Assembly: GCA_016703155.1 (NCBI GenBank)
Contig: JADJCP010000002.1
Coordinates: 186,001 to 250,000 of the forward strand
DNA length: 64,000 bases
Source: Hydrogenophilales bacterium
GTDB lineage: Bacteria > Pseudomonadota > Gammaproteobacteria > Burkholderiales > Thiobacillaceae
Reading direction: 5' to 3'
Below the pieces are notes generated by a model, which was not told the origin of the DNA, ran no database searches, and was given only the letters and a program-made list of their open reading frames with translations. The position numbers were made by a program, and so were the translations under genes. Positions 11,433 to 20,800 of this stretch are shown here, one piece after another (within the stretch, counting starts at the first letter, position 1; each line of letters starts with the position of its first letter).

Positions 11433-11523
11433 TGGCGGAGAAGGTGGGATTCGAACCCACGGTACGCTTTTGACGTACACACGATTTCCAGTCGTGCACC
11501 TTCGACCACTCGGTCACTTCTCC
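11433..11523 (-). tRNA. tRNA-Ser (anticodon GGA)
   Basis: Reverse strand folds as a class II tRNA of 91 nt: acceptor GGAGAAG/CTTCTCC, D-arm with GAGTGG, anticodon stem CACGA/TCGTG with loop CTGGAAA (anticodon GGA, reading UCC and UCU), a long variable arm, T-loop GGTTCGAATCC, discriminator G and an encoded CCA end. Confidence 0.96.
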
Positions 11524-11582
11524 GTGAGGGGCGCAAGAATACACGGAAGCGGATGGACGGGCAAGGCGAGCGGAGCCCAGGC

Positions 11583-12266
11583 ATGAACTACCGATTCATC
11601 TTCAAGGGGCTGCTCATCCTCGCATCGCTGGTCCTGATCGGCTTCCTGGCGCGCTACAGTGGCCTGGGCAACCTGCTCGACGAACGCTGGATCGACCGCT
11701 CGGTGCGCGGTCAGGGCTTGACCGGGGAGTTGCTGTTCATCGGCGTCGGTACCGTGGCCACGGCGGTGGGCATGCCGCGCCAGGTGATTGCCTTCATGGG
11801 CGGCTACGCCTTCGGCTTCATTCAGGGCACGCTCCTGAGTACCGGCGCGACCGTACTCGGTTGCCTGGCAACCTTTTACTATGCCCGTCTGCTTGGACGC
11901 GGCCTGGTGGCGGGACGCTTTCCGGGCAAGGTCCGGCAGGTCGATGCCTTCATCAGCAGCAACCCGTTCACCATGACCCTGCTGATCCGACTGCTGCCGG
12001 TGGGCAGCAATGTCGTCACCAATCTGGCTGCCGGAGTATCCAGCGTTACTGTCGCGCCCTTCGTCCTCGGCTCGGCCCTGGGTTACCTGCCGCAGATGGC
12101 GATCTTTGCCCTGGTCGGCAGCGGCATCGGCGTAGACCCGGTCTGGCGCATCGGCATTGGCGTCGTGCTCTTCGTGCTGTCCGGCGTGCTCGGGGTCTAT
12201 CTTTATCGACGTCTACGCCGGGAAAAAGGCTACGACGACTCGCCGGACCTGGAAACCGGCGCCTGA
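11583..12266 (+). CDS. TVP38/TMEM64 (VTT/DedA-like) membrane protein
   Basis: 227 residues, five to six hydrophobic helices. The VTT-family core is visible (GMPRQVIAFMGGYAFGFIQG at about 60-80, then a small-residue-rich loop and FYYARLLGRGL). Relatives such as DedA/UptA move undecaprenyl phosphate or other lipids across the inner membrane; TVP38 members are less well defined. The ATG at 11583 is the first good start; the open frame upstream runs through the tRNA and is not coding. It lies 53 bp upstream of the glycosyltransferase operon, in the same direction, which makes a lipid-carrier role attractive but unproven. Confidence 0.8.
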   Translation: MNYRFIFKGLLILASLVLIGFLARYSGLGNLLDERWIDRSVRGQGLTGELLFIGVGTVATAVGMPRQVIAFMGGYAFGFIQGTLLSTGATVLGCLATFYYARLLGRGLVAGRFPGKVRQVDAFISSNPFTMTLLIRLLPVGSNVVTNLAAGVSSVTVAPFVLGSALGYLPQMAIFALVGSGIGVDPVWRIGIGVVLFVLSGVLGVYLYRRLRREKGYDDSPDLETGA

Positions 12267-12319
12267 GCCATTGCGGCGCCTGCTAAACTAGCGCCCTCTT
12301 CAAAATAGCAAAGCCCAAG

Positions 12320-13300
12320 ATGACGATGCCCGCCGCCAGCGATGACATACGCGTATCCCTGATCGCGCCGATCTACAACGAATACGAAAACCTGCCCGAT
12401 CTGGTCGCGCGGGTTGAGTCGGTGATGTCGGCACAGCCACGCTCCTGGGAATTCATCTGCGTCAACGACGGCTCGCGCGATGGCTCGGACCGGCTACTGG
12501 AAGAACTCGCCACCAGCCGGCCCTGGCTGCGGCCAGTGTTCCTGCGCCGCAACTACGGCCAATCGACGGCCATGCAGGCCGGCTTCGATGCCGCGCGTGG
12601 CGAGGTGCTGATCACCATCGACGGCGACATGCAGAACGACCCGGGTGACATCCCGCGGCTGCTGGACATGCTCGATGAACGCCCGGAGATCGACATCATC
12701 TCCGGCTGGCGCCGGCATCGTCAGGACAAGACGTTCTCGCGCAAGATTCCGTCGATGATCGCCAATCGACTAATTTCCAACGTCACCGGGGTACGCCTGC
12801 ACGACTACGGTTGCTCGCTGAAGTTATACCGGCGCAGTGCCGTCGAACACGTCAAGATCTACGGTGAGTTGCACCGCTTCATCCCGGCCCTGGCCCACGA
12901 ATATGGCGCCAAGGTGATGGAGGCCGAGGTCAACCACTACCCGCGTACCAAGGGCGTCTCGAAATACGGCATCGACCGCACCATTCGGGTACTGCTCGAC
13001 TTGCTCTGGGTGAAATTCCTGTTGCGTTTCCTGCATCGTCCCATGCATGCCTTCGGCGGCCTGGGCGCGCTGCTGTTTTTCCCCGGCCTGCTGATCCTGG
13101 CCTATCTGGTCGGGGTGAAACTGTTCGTGGGCGCGGACATCGGCGGCCGGCCCTTGCTGTTGATGGGTGCCATGTTCACCTTGATGGGCGCCAATTTCAT
13201 CGGCCTGGGCATCCTCGGCGAGTTGCTGACGCGCATCTGGCATGAGCCGGGCGGCAAGGCGCAATACCTGCTGCGCGACGAACCTCCGGACGGCAAATGA
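12320..13300 (+). CDS. Family 2 glycosyltransferase, polyprenyl-phosphate sugar synthase (ArnC/DPM1/GtrB-like)
   Basis: 326 residues. The cytoplasmic GT-A domain opens with SLIAPIYNEYENLPDLV and contains the nucleotide/metal motifs VNDGSRDGS and DGDMQNDP plus the acceptor-side R..YGQS and RRHRQDK region. Two C-terminal helices (about residues 246-310) anchor it. Such enzymes transfer a sugar from a nucleotide donor to undecaprenyl phosphate on the inner face of the membrane. An ATG at 12320 or 12326 could be used. The next gene starts within its stop codon (4-bp overlap). The product would feed the two ArnT-like transferases downstream. Confidence 0.88.
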   Translation: MTMPAASDDIRVSLIAPIYNEYENLPDLVARVESVMSAQPRSWEFICVNDGSRDGSDRLLEELATSRPWLRPVFLRRNYGQSTAMQAGFDAARGEVLITIDGDMQNDPGDIPRLLDMLDERPEIDIISGWRRHRQDKTFSRKIPSMIANRLISNVTGVRLHDYGCSLKLYRRSAVEHVKIYGELHRFIPALAHEYGAKVMEAEVNHYPRTKGVSKYGIDRTIRVLLDLLWVKFLLRFLHRPMHAFGGLGALLFFPGLLILAYLVGVKLFVGADIGGRPLLLMGAMFTLMGANFIGLGILGELLTRIWHEPGGKAQYLLRDEPPDGK

Positions 13301-14838
13301 TCCACCGGGCTGCCTCACCCTGGCCGGAGGGCTGGCCGGCCAGACTATGGCTGCTTGCGCTGGTCATGCTGCCGCTGCTCTCCCTGGGCACACCGCCGCT
13401 GTTCGACCTGGACGAGGGGGCGTTTACCTCTTCGACCACGGAGATGTTCTTGCGCGGCGACTTTCTCTCCAGCTACATGCTGGGCGAGCCACGCCACGAC
13501 AAACCTATCCTGATCTACTGGCTGCAGGCAGCCTCCATCAGTCTGTTCGGTGCCGGCGAATTCGGTTTCCGGCTGCCCTCGGCCCTGGCCTCCGGCCTGT
13601 GGATACTGGCCACCTATCTGTTCGTCGCCCGCGTGCAGCGGCGCGAGGCGGGACTCATCGCCGCCATGATCATCGCCACGGCCGCCGGCCTGAGCATCAT
13701 CACCCGTGCCGCCACGGCCGACGCCTTGCTGCACCTCTTTCTTGCAGTCAGCGGCTATGCCACCTGGCTCTGGTTCAAGGAGAGCAAACCAGTCTGGCGC
13801 TACCTTGGCTTCGCCGCCATGGGCCTGGGCTTTCTCACCAAGGGGCCGATTGCCGTCCTGGTGCCGGCGGGCACGGCCTTCCTGTGGTGCCTTAGCGAAA
13901 AATCGCCAGGCCGGTTTTTCCGTTGGGCACTGCACTGGCGGGCGATATTGCTCTTTCTGGCCATCGCCGCGCCCTGGTTCGTCCTGCAAACCTGGATCGA
14001 GGGTCCGGACTTTCTGCGCGGTTTTTTTCTGAAGCACAACCTGTCGCGCTTCGACACGCCGATGGAAGGTCATGGCGGCCAGTATTTCTATTACCTGCCG
14101 GTGCTGTTCATCTCCCTGCTGCCGCATACGGGCCTGCTGCTTTCGGCCCTGGGCCAGCTACGAGTCCTCTGGGAAAATCCGTTGCTACGCTTCGGCCTGC
14201 TTTGGTTTCTGCTGGTCCTGACCCTGTTCTCCTTTTCCGGCACCAAGCTGCCGCACTATGTCTATTACGGCTATGGCGGACTGGTCGTGATCCTCGCCGA
14301 TAGCGCCATGAATGCCCGCAACCGCTGGCTCCTGCTGCTGCCGGCGGTGCTGCTGTTTGCGGTGCTGGCCTTCGCACCGGAACTGTTGAGCCTGGCCCTG
14401 CCCAGCCTGAAGGCCGACGACCGTCTGCTGGCCGCCGGACTGAGTGACAGCTTCGACAGCCATTACCGCATTGCCACGGCCATCTTCTTCGGCGTCGGTG
14501 TCGCCCTGCTCTTCACCGGCTGGCGCCTGACCACACGCTTGCACATCAACGGCCTGCTCGCCGGCGCTGCCGTCGCGGCCTTCCTGATGCCGGCGATCGG
14601 CGCGCTGCTCCAGGCGCCTGTGAAACAAGCCGGCCTGATCGCCGCGAGCCTGCCCGGGCGGCTGATGATGTACGGCATCAATACGCCGAGTTTCCAGACC
14701 TATGCCGGCCGACAGGTCAGCCGGGGGCGACCGTCCAGCGGCGACCTGCTCCTGACGCGGGAGAGCAAACTGCCGACCCTGCCCGAGCATGAAACCCTGT
14801 ATCGGCAACGCGGCATCCTGCTGCTCAGGATGCGATGA
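13297..14838 (+). CDS. ArnT-like membrane glycosyltransferase (GT83/GT39 superfamily) 1
   Basis: 513 residues with about eleven or twelve hydrophobic helices and a small periplasmic C-terminal domain. The first loop carries the acidic motif FDLDEGAFTSST (about residues 31-42) followed by HDKPILIYWLQA, the catalytic-loop signature of polyprenyl-phosphate-sugar transferases such as ArnT and PMT. It would move a sugar from undecaprenyl phosphate to an acceptor, commonly lipid A, on the periplasmic side. It is the second gene of a five-gene string with 4-bp overlaps. No evidence identifies the sugar. Confidence 0.85.
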   Translation: MIHRAASPWPEGWPARLWLLALVMLPLLSLGTPPLFDLDEGAFTSSTTEMFLRGDFLSSYMLGEPRHDKPILIYWLQAASISLFGAGEFGFRLPSALASGLWILATYLFVARVQRREAGLIAAMIIATAAGLSIITRAATADALLHLFLAVSGYATWLWFKESKPVWRYLGFAAMGLGFLTKGPIAVLVPAGTAFLWCLSEKSPGRFFRWALHWRAILLFLAIAAPWFVLQTWIEGPDFLRGFFLKHNLSRFDTPMEGHGGQYFYYLPVLFISLLPHTGLLLSALGQLRVLWENPLLRFGLLWFLLVLTLFSFSGTKLPHYVYYGYGGLVVILADSAMNARNRWLLLLPAVLLFAVLAFAPELLSLALPSLKADDRLLAAGLSDSFDSHYRIATAIFFGVGVALLFTGWRLTTRLHINGLLAGAAVAAFLMPAIGALLQAPVKQAGLIAASLPGRLMMYGINTPSFQTYAGRQVSRGRPSSGDLLLTRESKLPTLPEHETLYRQRGILLLRMR

Positions 14839-15614
14839 AGCCGAGCCCGTGGCCAGAGTTGCCGCCCGGTTCGCCACGCCTCTGGCTGCTGCCGGTCGTG
14901 GCCGCCTTGGCGATGTTGGCAATTTACCCGCTTGGCAATCAAGCCCTGTTCATCCTCCTGAATCAGGCCGCGAGCCATTTTCCGGATGCTTTCTGGTCCG
15001 GCCTCACCAGCCTTGGCGATACCCTGGTGGCTTTTGTACTGCTGCTGTTCTTCCTGCGCCGACGTCCCGAACTGGCCCTGGCCGTCCTGTTGGCGGCCCT
15101 GCCCGCCATCTTGCTTTCGCATGGTCTGAAGGATTTTTTCGATGAGCGCCGGCCATACGCGATATTGGGCGACAACATCCACGTCATCGGGCCTTTCCTC
15201 AAGGCTGGATCGTTTCCGTCCGGACACACCACGACCGCCTTCGTCCTCGCCACGGTATTCATGCTCGGCCTGCATTCCGCCAGGCATGCGCTGGCCATCC
15301 TGCTCCTGGCCTTGCTGGTGGGCTTTTCGCGGGTCGCGGTGGGCGCCCACTGGCCGGCGGACATTTTCGGCGGCATCCTTTGCGCTTGGGCAAGTGCCTG
15401 GATAGGCGTTCGGCTGGCCCGCCGATGGCGCCTGGAGTACAACTTAAAAATTATGCTCGGCGTCCGTCTGTTCCTCGTTGGCTGCGGTTTGACCCTGCTC
15501 CTGGGCTATGACAGCGGCTATCCCCTGGCGCGCCCCTGGGAACAGGCCATTGCCATGGCCGCGTTGACGGCGCACCTGCTTCCAGGCTGGCGTTTGCCGG
15601 CTGACGGCGCATGA
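14835..15614 (+). CDS. PAP2-superfamily membrane phosphatase 1
   Basis: 259 residues, about six helices. All three PAP2 signatures are present: KDFFDERRP (about 100), SFPSGHTT (about 126), and SRVAVGAHWPADIFGG (about 158). Members include UppP/BacA2-type undecaprenyl-pyrophosphate phosphatases and the lipid A phosphatases LpxE/LpxF. The C-terminus is extended by two hydrophobic segments after the usual core. Its position between two ArnT-like genes suggests it dephosphorylates a lipid A or polyprenyl substrate in the same pathway. Confidence 0.87.
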   Translation: MKPSPWPELPPGSPRLWLLPVVAALAMLAIYPLGNQALFILLNQAASHFPDAFWSGLTSLGDTLVAFVLLLFFLRRRPELALAVLLAALPAILLSHGLKDFFDERRPYAILGDNIHVIGPFLKAGSFPSGHTTTAFVLATVFMLGLHSARHALAILLLALLVGFSRVAVGAHWPADIFGGILCAWASAWIGVRLARRWRLEYNLKIMLGVRLFLVGCGLTLLLGYDSGYPLARPWEQAIAMAALTAHLLPGWRLPADGA

Positions 15615-17095
15615 GGTATCGACGCCTTTCCTACCCGCTATTGCTGCTGGGCCTGCTGGTCCTGTTGAGCCTCTGGCGTTGGCTGGCATCAGCGACCACG
15701 GGGATGGAACTCTACGCCGACGAAGCCCAGTACTGGAGCTGGTCTTTGCAACCGGACTGGGGCTACTACTCGAAACCGCCGATGGTGGCTTGGCTGATTT
15801 ACCTCGGCACCCATGGGTTCGGCGATGGCGAGCTCGGTGTGCGGGCGGCCACCTTCGCGATCTGGCCACTGACTTCGTGGGTGCTCTTCCTGCTGCTGCG
15901 CCGGTTGTACCGCGACGACGCGGCGAACCAGCAAGTCGCCTTCTGGTCCGCCCTGCTGTTCGCTTCGCTGCCGCTGACGGCGCTCGGCGGCCTGCTGATA
16001 ACGACCGATGGGCCGCTCTTGCTGTTCTGGGCACTGACCCTGTATTTCCTGCTGCGAGCCCTTCAGGACAGCCGTCCCGGGGATTGGCTGCTCGCCGGTC
16101 TGTGCGCGGGCTTGGGGCTGCTGAGTAAATACAGCATGGTGTTTTTCGCCCCCAGCCTGCTGATCTACCTTCTGCTCTCGCCGGACCGGCGCCACTGGCT
16201 GCGGCGGCCCTGGCCCTACCTCGCGGCCGGTGTCGCCCTGCTGGTGCTCACCCCGAATATCGTCTGGAACGCCAGCCACGACTATGTCAGTTTTCAGCAC
16301 ACCGCCGACATCTCGCAACTGGATCGCGCCTGGCTACACTGGGATGCCCTGGCCGAGTTTTTTTTGTCGCAATTCGGCGTATTCGGACCGTTGCCGGCCC
16401 TCGCCCTGATCGTCATGCTCTGGCACTGGCGCACGCTGCTGGCCGACGAGCGATTGCGCTTTCTGGCCGCGTTCTGCCTGGTACCGCTAGCGGCCTTCCT
16501 GACCTTGAGCCTGCTGTCGCGCGCCTTTGCCAATTGGGCCGCCTTCGCCTATGTCGCCGGTACCGGCCTGGTCACGGCCGGGTGGCTGGCGCGGCGACAA
16601 CGCCGCTGGCTGGTCGCCGCGCTGGCGCTCAACCTGCTGATCGCCGCCGGGGTTTATCACTACCGTGCCCTGGCCAGCCTGGCCGGCATCGAACTGACCC
16701 GCAAGACGGACATCTACAAGCGCGTCACCGGCCATCGCCAACTCGGCGCCGCTGTGGCACACGTTCTGGCGCAACACCCCGGAGCGCGCTTGCTGGTGGA
16801 CGACCGCAAGAGCATGGCCAGCCTGCTCTACTACGCTCGCCCGGCGAGCCTGGATGGCCGCTACCTCGCCCCGGTCGGCGCCGAAATCGACAATCACTAC
16901 GTCCTGACCCGGGGGGTGCACCTGGCACCGGCCAGCGACTATATCCTGGTCAGCCAGTATGCCGACGCGGCGCAATTGCGCCGTCGCTTCGCCACGGTGA
17001 CAGCACAGCCGCCCATCCATATTCAGCTTTACGCCGATTTCTCGCTTGATTACCAGGTCTGGGCGGTGCGCGGTTTCAGGGGGGAAGCGCCATGA
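15611..17095 (+). CDS. ArnT-like membrane glycosyltransferase (GT83/GT39 superfamily) 2
   Basis: 494 residues, multiple helices. The first periplasmic loop has the acidic motif MELYADEAQYWSWS (about 32-45) and YYSKPPMVAWLIYLGTHGFG, very like ArnT and related family-39 proteins. It differs enough from the first ArnT-like protein that the two probably use different sugars or acceptors. The gene overlaps both neighbours by 4 bp. The last ~110 residues form a soluble, presumably periplasmic, domain. Confidence 0.85.
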   Translation: MRYRRLSYPLLLLGLLVLLSLWRWLASATTGMELYADEAQYWSWSLQPDWGYYSKPPMVAWLIYLGTHGFGDGELGVRAATFAIWPLTSWVLFLLLRRLYRDDAANQQVAFWSALLFASLPLTALGGLLITTDGPLLLFWALTLYFLLRALQDSRPGDWLLAGLCAGLGLLSKYSMVFFAPSLLIYLLLSPDRRHWLRRPWPYLAAGVALLVLTPNIVWNASHDYVSFQHTADISQLDRAWLHWDALAEFFLSQFGVFGPLPALALIVMLWHWRTLLADERLRFLAAFCLVPLAAFLTLSLLSRAFANWAAFAYVAGTGLVTAGWLARRQRRWLVAALALNLLIAAGVYHYRALASLAGIELTRKTDIYKRVTGHRQLGAAVAHVLAQHPGARLLVDDRKSMASLLYYARPASLDGRYLAPVGAEIDNHYVLTRGVHLAPASDYILVSQYADAAQLRRRFATVTAQPPIHIQLYADFSLDYQVWAVRGFRGEAP

Positions 17096-17760
17096 TTTCA
17101 GCGCGCCGGTTCTTGCTGAGCGGGGTGGTTTTCGCGCTGATTTTTCTGGCTTTTCCCGAAATCGATCTCTGGGCCAGCGGCCAGTTTTTTCAGCCCGGCG
17201 AGCGTTTTGCCTTATTGGGAATAGCCCTGTTCGATGGCATTCATCGCCACCTCGAAGTGCCGCTCTGGTTTTTCCTGGCCTTCAGCCTGATCTACCTGAT
17301 CACGGCCGGCTGGTCCTGGTCGCCGGCCTGGCTGGGAGATAAACGCAAGCAGGTGGCGTACATACTTCTGACTTTGGTAATCGGCCCAGGATTGCTGGTC
17401 AACACCGTGTTCAAGGACAACTGGGGTCGCGCCAGGCCCATGGATGTCGTCGCCTTCGAAGGTGATAAACAGTTTTCACCGCCCTGGGTGCCGAGCAACC
17501 AATGCCAACGCAACTGCTCCTTCGTCTGCGGCGACGCATCGGTGGGCTTCAGTCTGGTTGCCCTGGCCTTCATCAGCCGTCGTCCAAGGCGTTGGCTGGT
17601 GGCGGCAATGATCACGGGCGGCGCCCTCGGTCTGATGCGCATCGGCCAGGGCGGTCACTTCCTCAGCGACGTCATATTCTCGTTCTACATTGTCTATTTC
17701 GCCGCCTGGCTGCTGCATCACTGGATGTTTGGCGGGCAAGCGCGACAGCCCGAAGGGTGA
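17092..17760 (+). CDS. PAP2-superfamily membrane phosphatase 2, divergent central motif
   Basis: 222 residues. Motif 1 is good (VFKDNWGRARP, about 107-117) and motif 3 is recognisable (RIGQGGHFLSDVI), but the usual PSGH of motif 2 reads CSFVCGDAS (about 143-151), with Asp in place of the His next to Gly. Similar SFVSGE/D variants occur in LpxE-like lipid phosphatases, so the protein may still be active. It closes the five-gene envelope operon. The PEPCK-like gene begins 50 bp later. Confidence 0.8.
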   Translation: MISARRFLLSGVVFALIFLAFPEIDLWASGQFFQPGERFALLGIALFDGIHRHLEVPLWFFLAFSLIYLITAGWSWSPAWLGDKRKQVAYILLTLVIGPGLLVNTVFKDNWGRARPMDVVAFEGDKQFSPPWVPSNQCQRNCSFVCGDASVGFSLVALAFISRRPRRWLVAAMITGGALGLMRIGQGGHFLSDVIFSFYIVYFAAWLLHHWMFGGQARQPEG

Positions 17761-17809
17761 GATCGATGATTCCACGGTAAAATGCGTTTTTTTGCCGTTG
17801 GCATTCGTC

Positions 17810-20800
17810 ATGAACTTCATGGATTTGAAGCACCACCTTGGCCGGCGGAATCCGCTCGACAGTCAGGATGAAACCTACCGAGAGAATCTCCAGCTCTACA
17901 TCAGCCTGAAGCTGGCCGCGTCCGGTCAGCCTGTCGGTCACGATGTCAGCAACGCCGATTTTCTGGACATCACCGAAGACCTGCTGAAGGCCTACCGGGA
18001 ACGCTCGCGCCTGTTGCACGGCTACCTTTGCCCGCCGGATCGGCGCATCCAGGACTTCCTCGATGCCTATCTGAACGAGTGTGGCGAGCCCGTCCCGCAT
18101 CTGCCCGACAACACCCTGATCCTGGATCGCCCGGGCGTAGCCCGTGAACTCTCATTGCCCGTCAACGGCGACGAATTCAAGGGCGAGTTCGTCAGCAGCT
18201 ACCGCATCCGCAATGGGGTTCTGCACAATCCGGCCAGCGACCGGCGTACCACCAAGGGTTCATTCCATGTCGTCGAGGATGGCTTGCCGGTGCCCGGCGA
18301 CAAACTGGCGGTGCCGCGCAAGGTGTTCGCTCGCCTGCTGAAAGAGGCACTGAATCCACCCGAGTCGCATTTGTGTCTGCCCTTTACCGCAGGCCAGCCA
18401 CAGGAGGCGAAGATCTTCGTCTCCCTACTGCTGCGCCCCATCATCTGCCCGGAAATCCCGGGATACGAGCCGGAAAAGAGCATGGAAATCCGCTTCATCG
18501 CTCCCGGCAGCCTGGTCAGCAACCTGGATTTCGTCGAAAGCATCTTCGGCAACGGCGGCAATCCACATCTGTCGTCCAACGACGCCGGCCTGGATGTCGA
18601 CCACTGGTCCGGGCATACCGGCTGTGTCATCCTCGCGCCGCACCTGCCGCGTTTCACCAAGCACGCTCTGGGCTTGCCGCACTGGGACCAGGCAAGCGCG
18701 CGGCAACGCGAGGAAGGCATGTGCTGGAAGGAAAAGCACGAACTCTACAACGACGGCGCGGCCTTCAAGGTCACCGCCCGTGACGAACGCGGCGTCATCG
18801 TCACCCTGATCGCCGACAACTACTACGGCTACTGCAAAAAAGAGGTCAAGACACAGATCAGCTACGCCGCGAATCTCTTCGGACTGGCCGAGGAAGAGCA
18901 TGCCGGCGGCGCGCTGGCCTTCCCGCGCCACAACCACGGTGAGGAATTCGGCGCCGACAGCCGAACCCGCCCCGACGGTTACAGTTTCGAGGACATGGTG
19001 GCACGCTACGGCCAGCTGATGGAAGTCCGTCCTGAAGGCTTCGCCGTCGACAAGACCTATCGCGATGTCGTCTACGTACCTCAGGCGATCCGCATGGATC
19101 TTGGGCCGCAGACCATCACCTGGGAGCGCAACGGCGAAGAACGCAGCATCAAGATGCGTCCCGGCAAGATCTACGTCCAGCCCAACGGCTACAAGATCGA
19201 GATGCAGAAGCATCCCGGCGCGCCCTCCTGGCGCCTGATCGGCACCGACGCCGAGGGCACCTTCTGCCACAAACCCTGCACCGTCTCTGGCGGCGGCAAG
19301 TCGGAGATCTCCAAATCGCTGGACGATGCGGTGATCTACGGCCCGCTGTTCGTCGCCGACCTGGAACATGACCTCGACACGGTGCAAAGCATCTTCGACT
19401 ACGACTACACCCGGCGCTTCAAACCTGGTTTCGAGCACGAAGACCGCGACCCGACACGGCAACCCTTGTCGCCGGAACGCAGCCTGGGCTCAGTCATCCG
19501 CCTGCTGACCCCGTCGCCGAGCTACACCGATGTCTACAATACCTGGCTGCGCGGCCTCTCCGACCACATCCTGGTGCTGGTCTACGTCATCAAGCGCATG
19601 CACCGGCCCGAGTGGGGCGACGACTGGCGCAGCCGCCTGTCCGTCGACTTCATCAACGGCCTGCCCGGCCACGAGCTGAAGTTCCAGGATCGCAAGCTGG
19701 TCGGCTCCTACCTGCGCGTCGGCTTCGAACAGAACAGCGCCTGGCGCGTCTTCAAGATTCGCCAGGATTTCATTGCCGCGGAGAAGGTGCAAATGGAAGA
19801 CGACATCAGCGCTTCCGTCGTGGTGCCGCGTTCAGCCCTGCGTAATTGCCCGCCGTCGGTGGACAACCCGTGTGTCAAGCTGGTCAAGAACTGCGAATCC
19901 CGCCTGTTCCAGCGCCCGGATGATGCTGTCCACCGCGGCTTCGACAAGCAGGCCGAGGCCGACCTGGCGCGCCGCGACAACTTCGTGGCCAACTTCGAGC
20001 CACTGCATGGCGAGGCCCTCGCGGAAATCGTCGAGGACGTCGTCGGCTACAACCAATACACCGAACCCATGCGCAGCCTGCTCGGTACCGTCTATGAGGA
20101 AGGCCAGGGCTATGTCGTTTCCTCGGCGCACCCGCGCCTGGTCGACGGCAAGCCGAGCAAGAACCCGCGTTACCTGCAATTGCGGCCCGATTTAGCCAAC
20201 CCGATCCGGCGCCATGTCGCTGAAATCGGCGCGCGCTTCAGCCGCAAAGTCCCCTTGGACCAGCCGGTGTGCGAACCGGTCAACGATGTCCTGGTCGGCC
20301 GGCGCAACAACCCGCCGGAGCCGGGTATCCGCCCCTTGGCGGTGTATAACCCGATCCACTACCAGGAGCTGCCCGAGCTGTTCATGGATATCATTTGCAG
20401 CCTGACCGGCAAGTCGCCCTCGACGACCGGCGCGGGCAGCGAAGGCGCGCTCACCAAGGGACCATTCAACTCGCTGCGGCCGACGGCGGATCTGAACAAC
20501 GCCCTGGTGTCGTTCATCCTCACCGGCTATGCCGGCTATTCCAGCGCCGCCGGACACATCGGCCCCAACTTCCGTGTCGACCACGACATCAGTCTGCTGG
20601 TGCCGGAGATCTGGTCGCGGCTGACCACCAAGGAACGCGATCCGAATTTCCTGATCAAGCAAGGTTATCTGGAACGGCTCGAAGACTTCGACCATGAAGG
20701 TCGACGCATCCTGGCCAGCCGCCTCGGATACCGCATCACCGAGCGCTTCGTCCATGGCTTCCTGGGCAAGATTTTCAACAAGCCAGTCGCCGTATTCGAC

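Noticed and set aside
11433..11586. Short protein frames across the tRNA-Ser locus on both strands
   Set aside because: The sequence folds fully as tRNA-Ser with encoded CCA; the frames are incidental.
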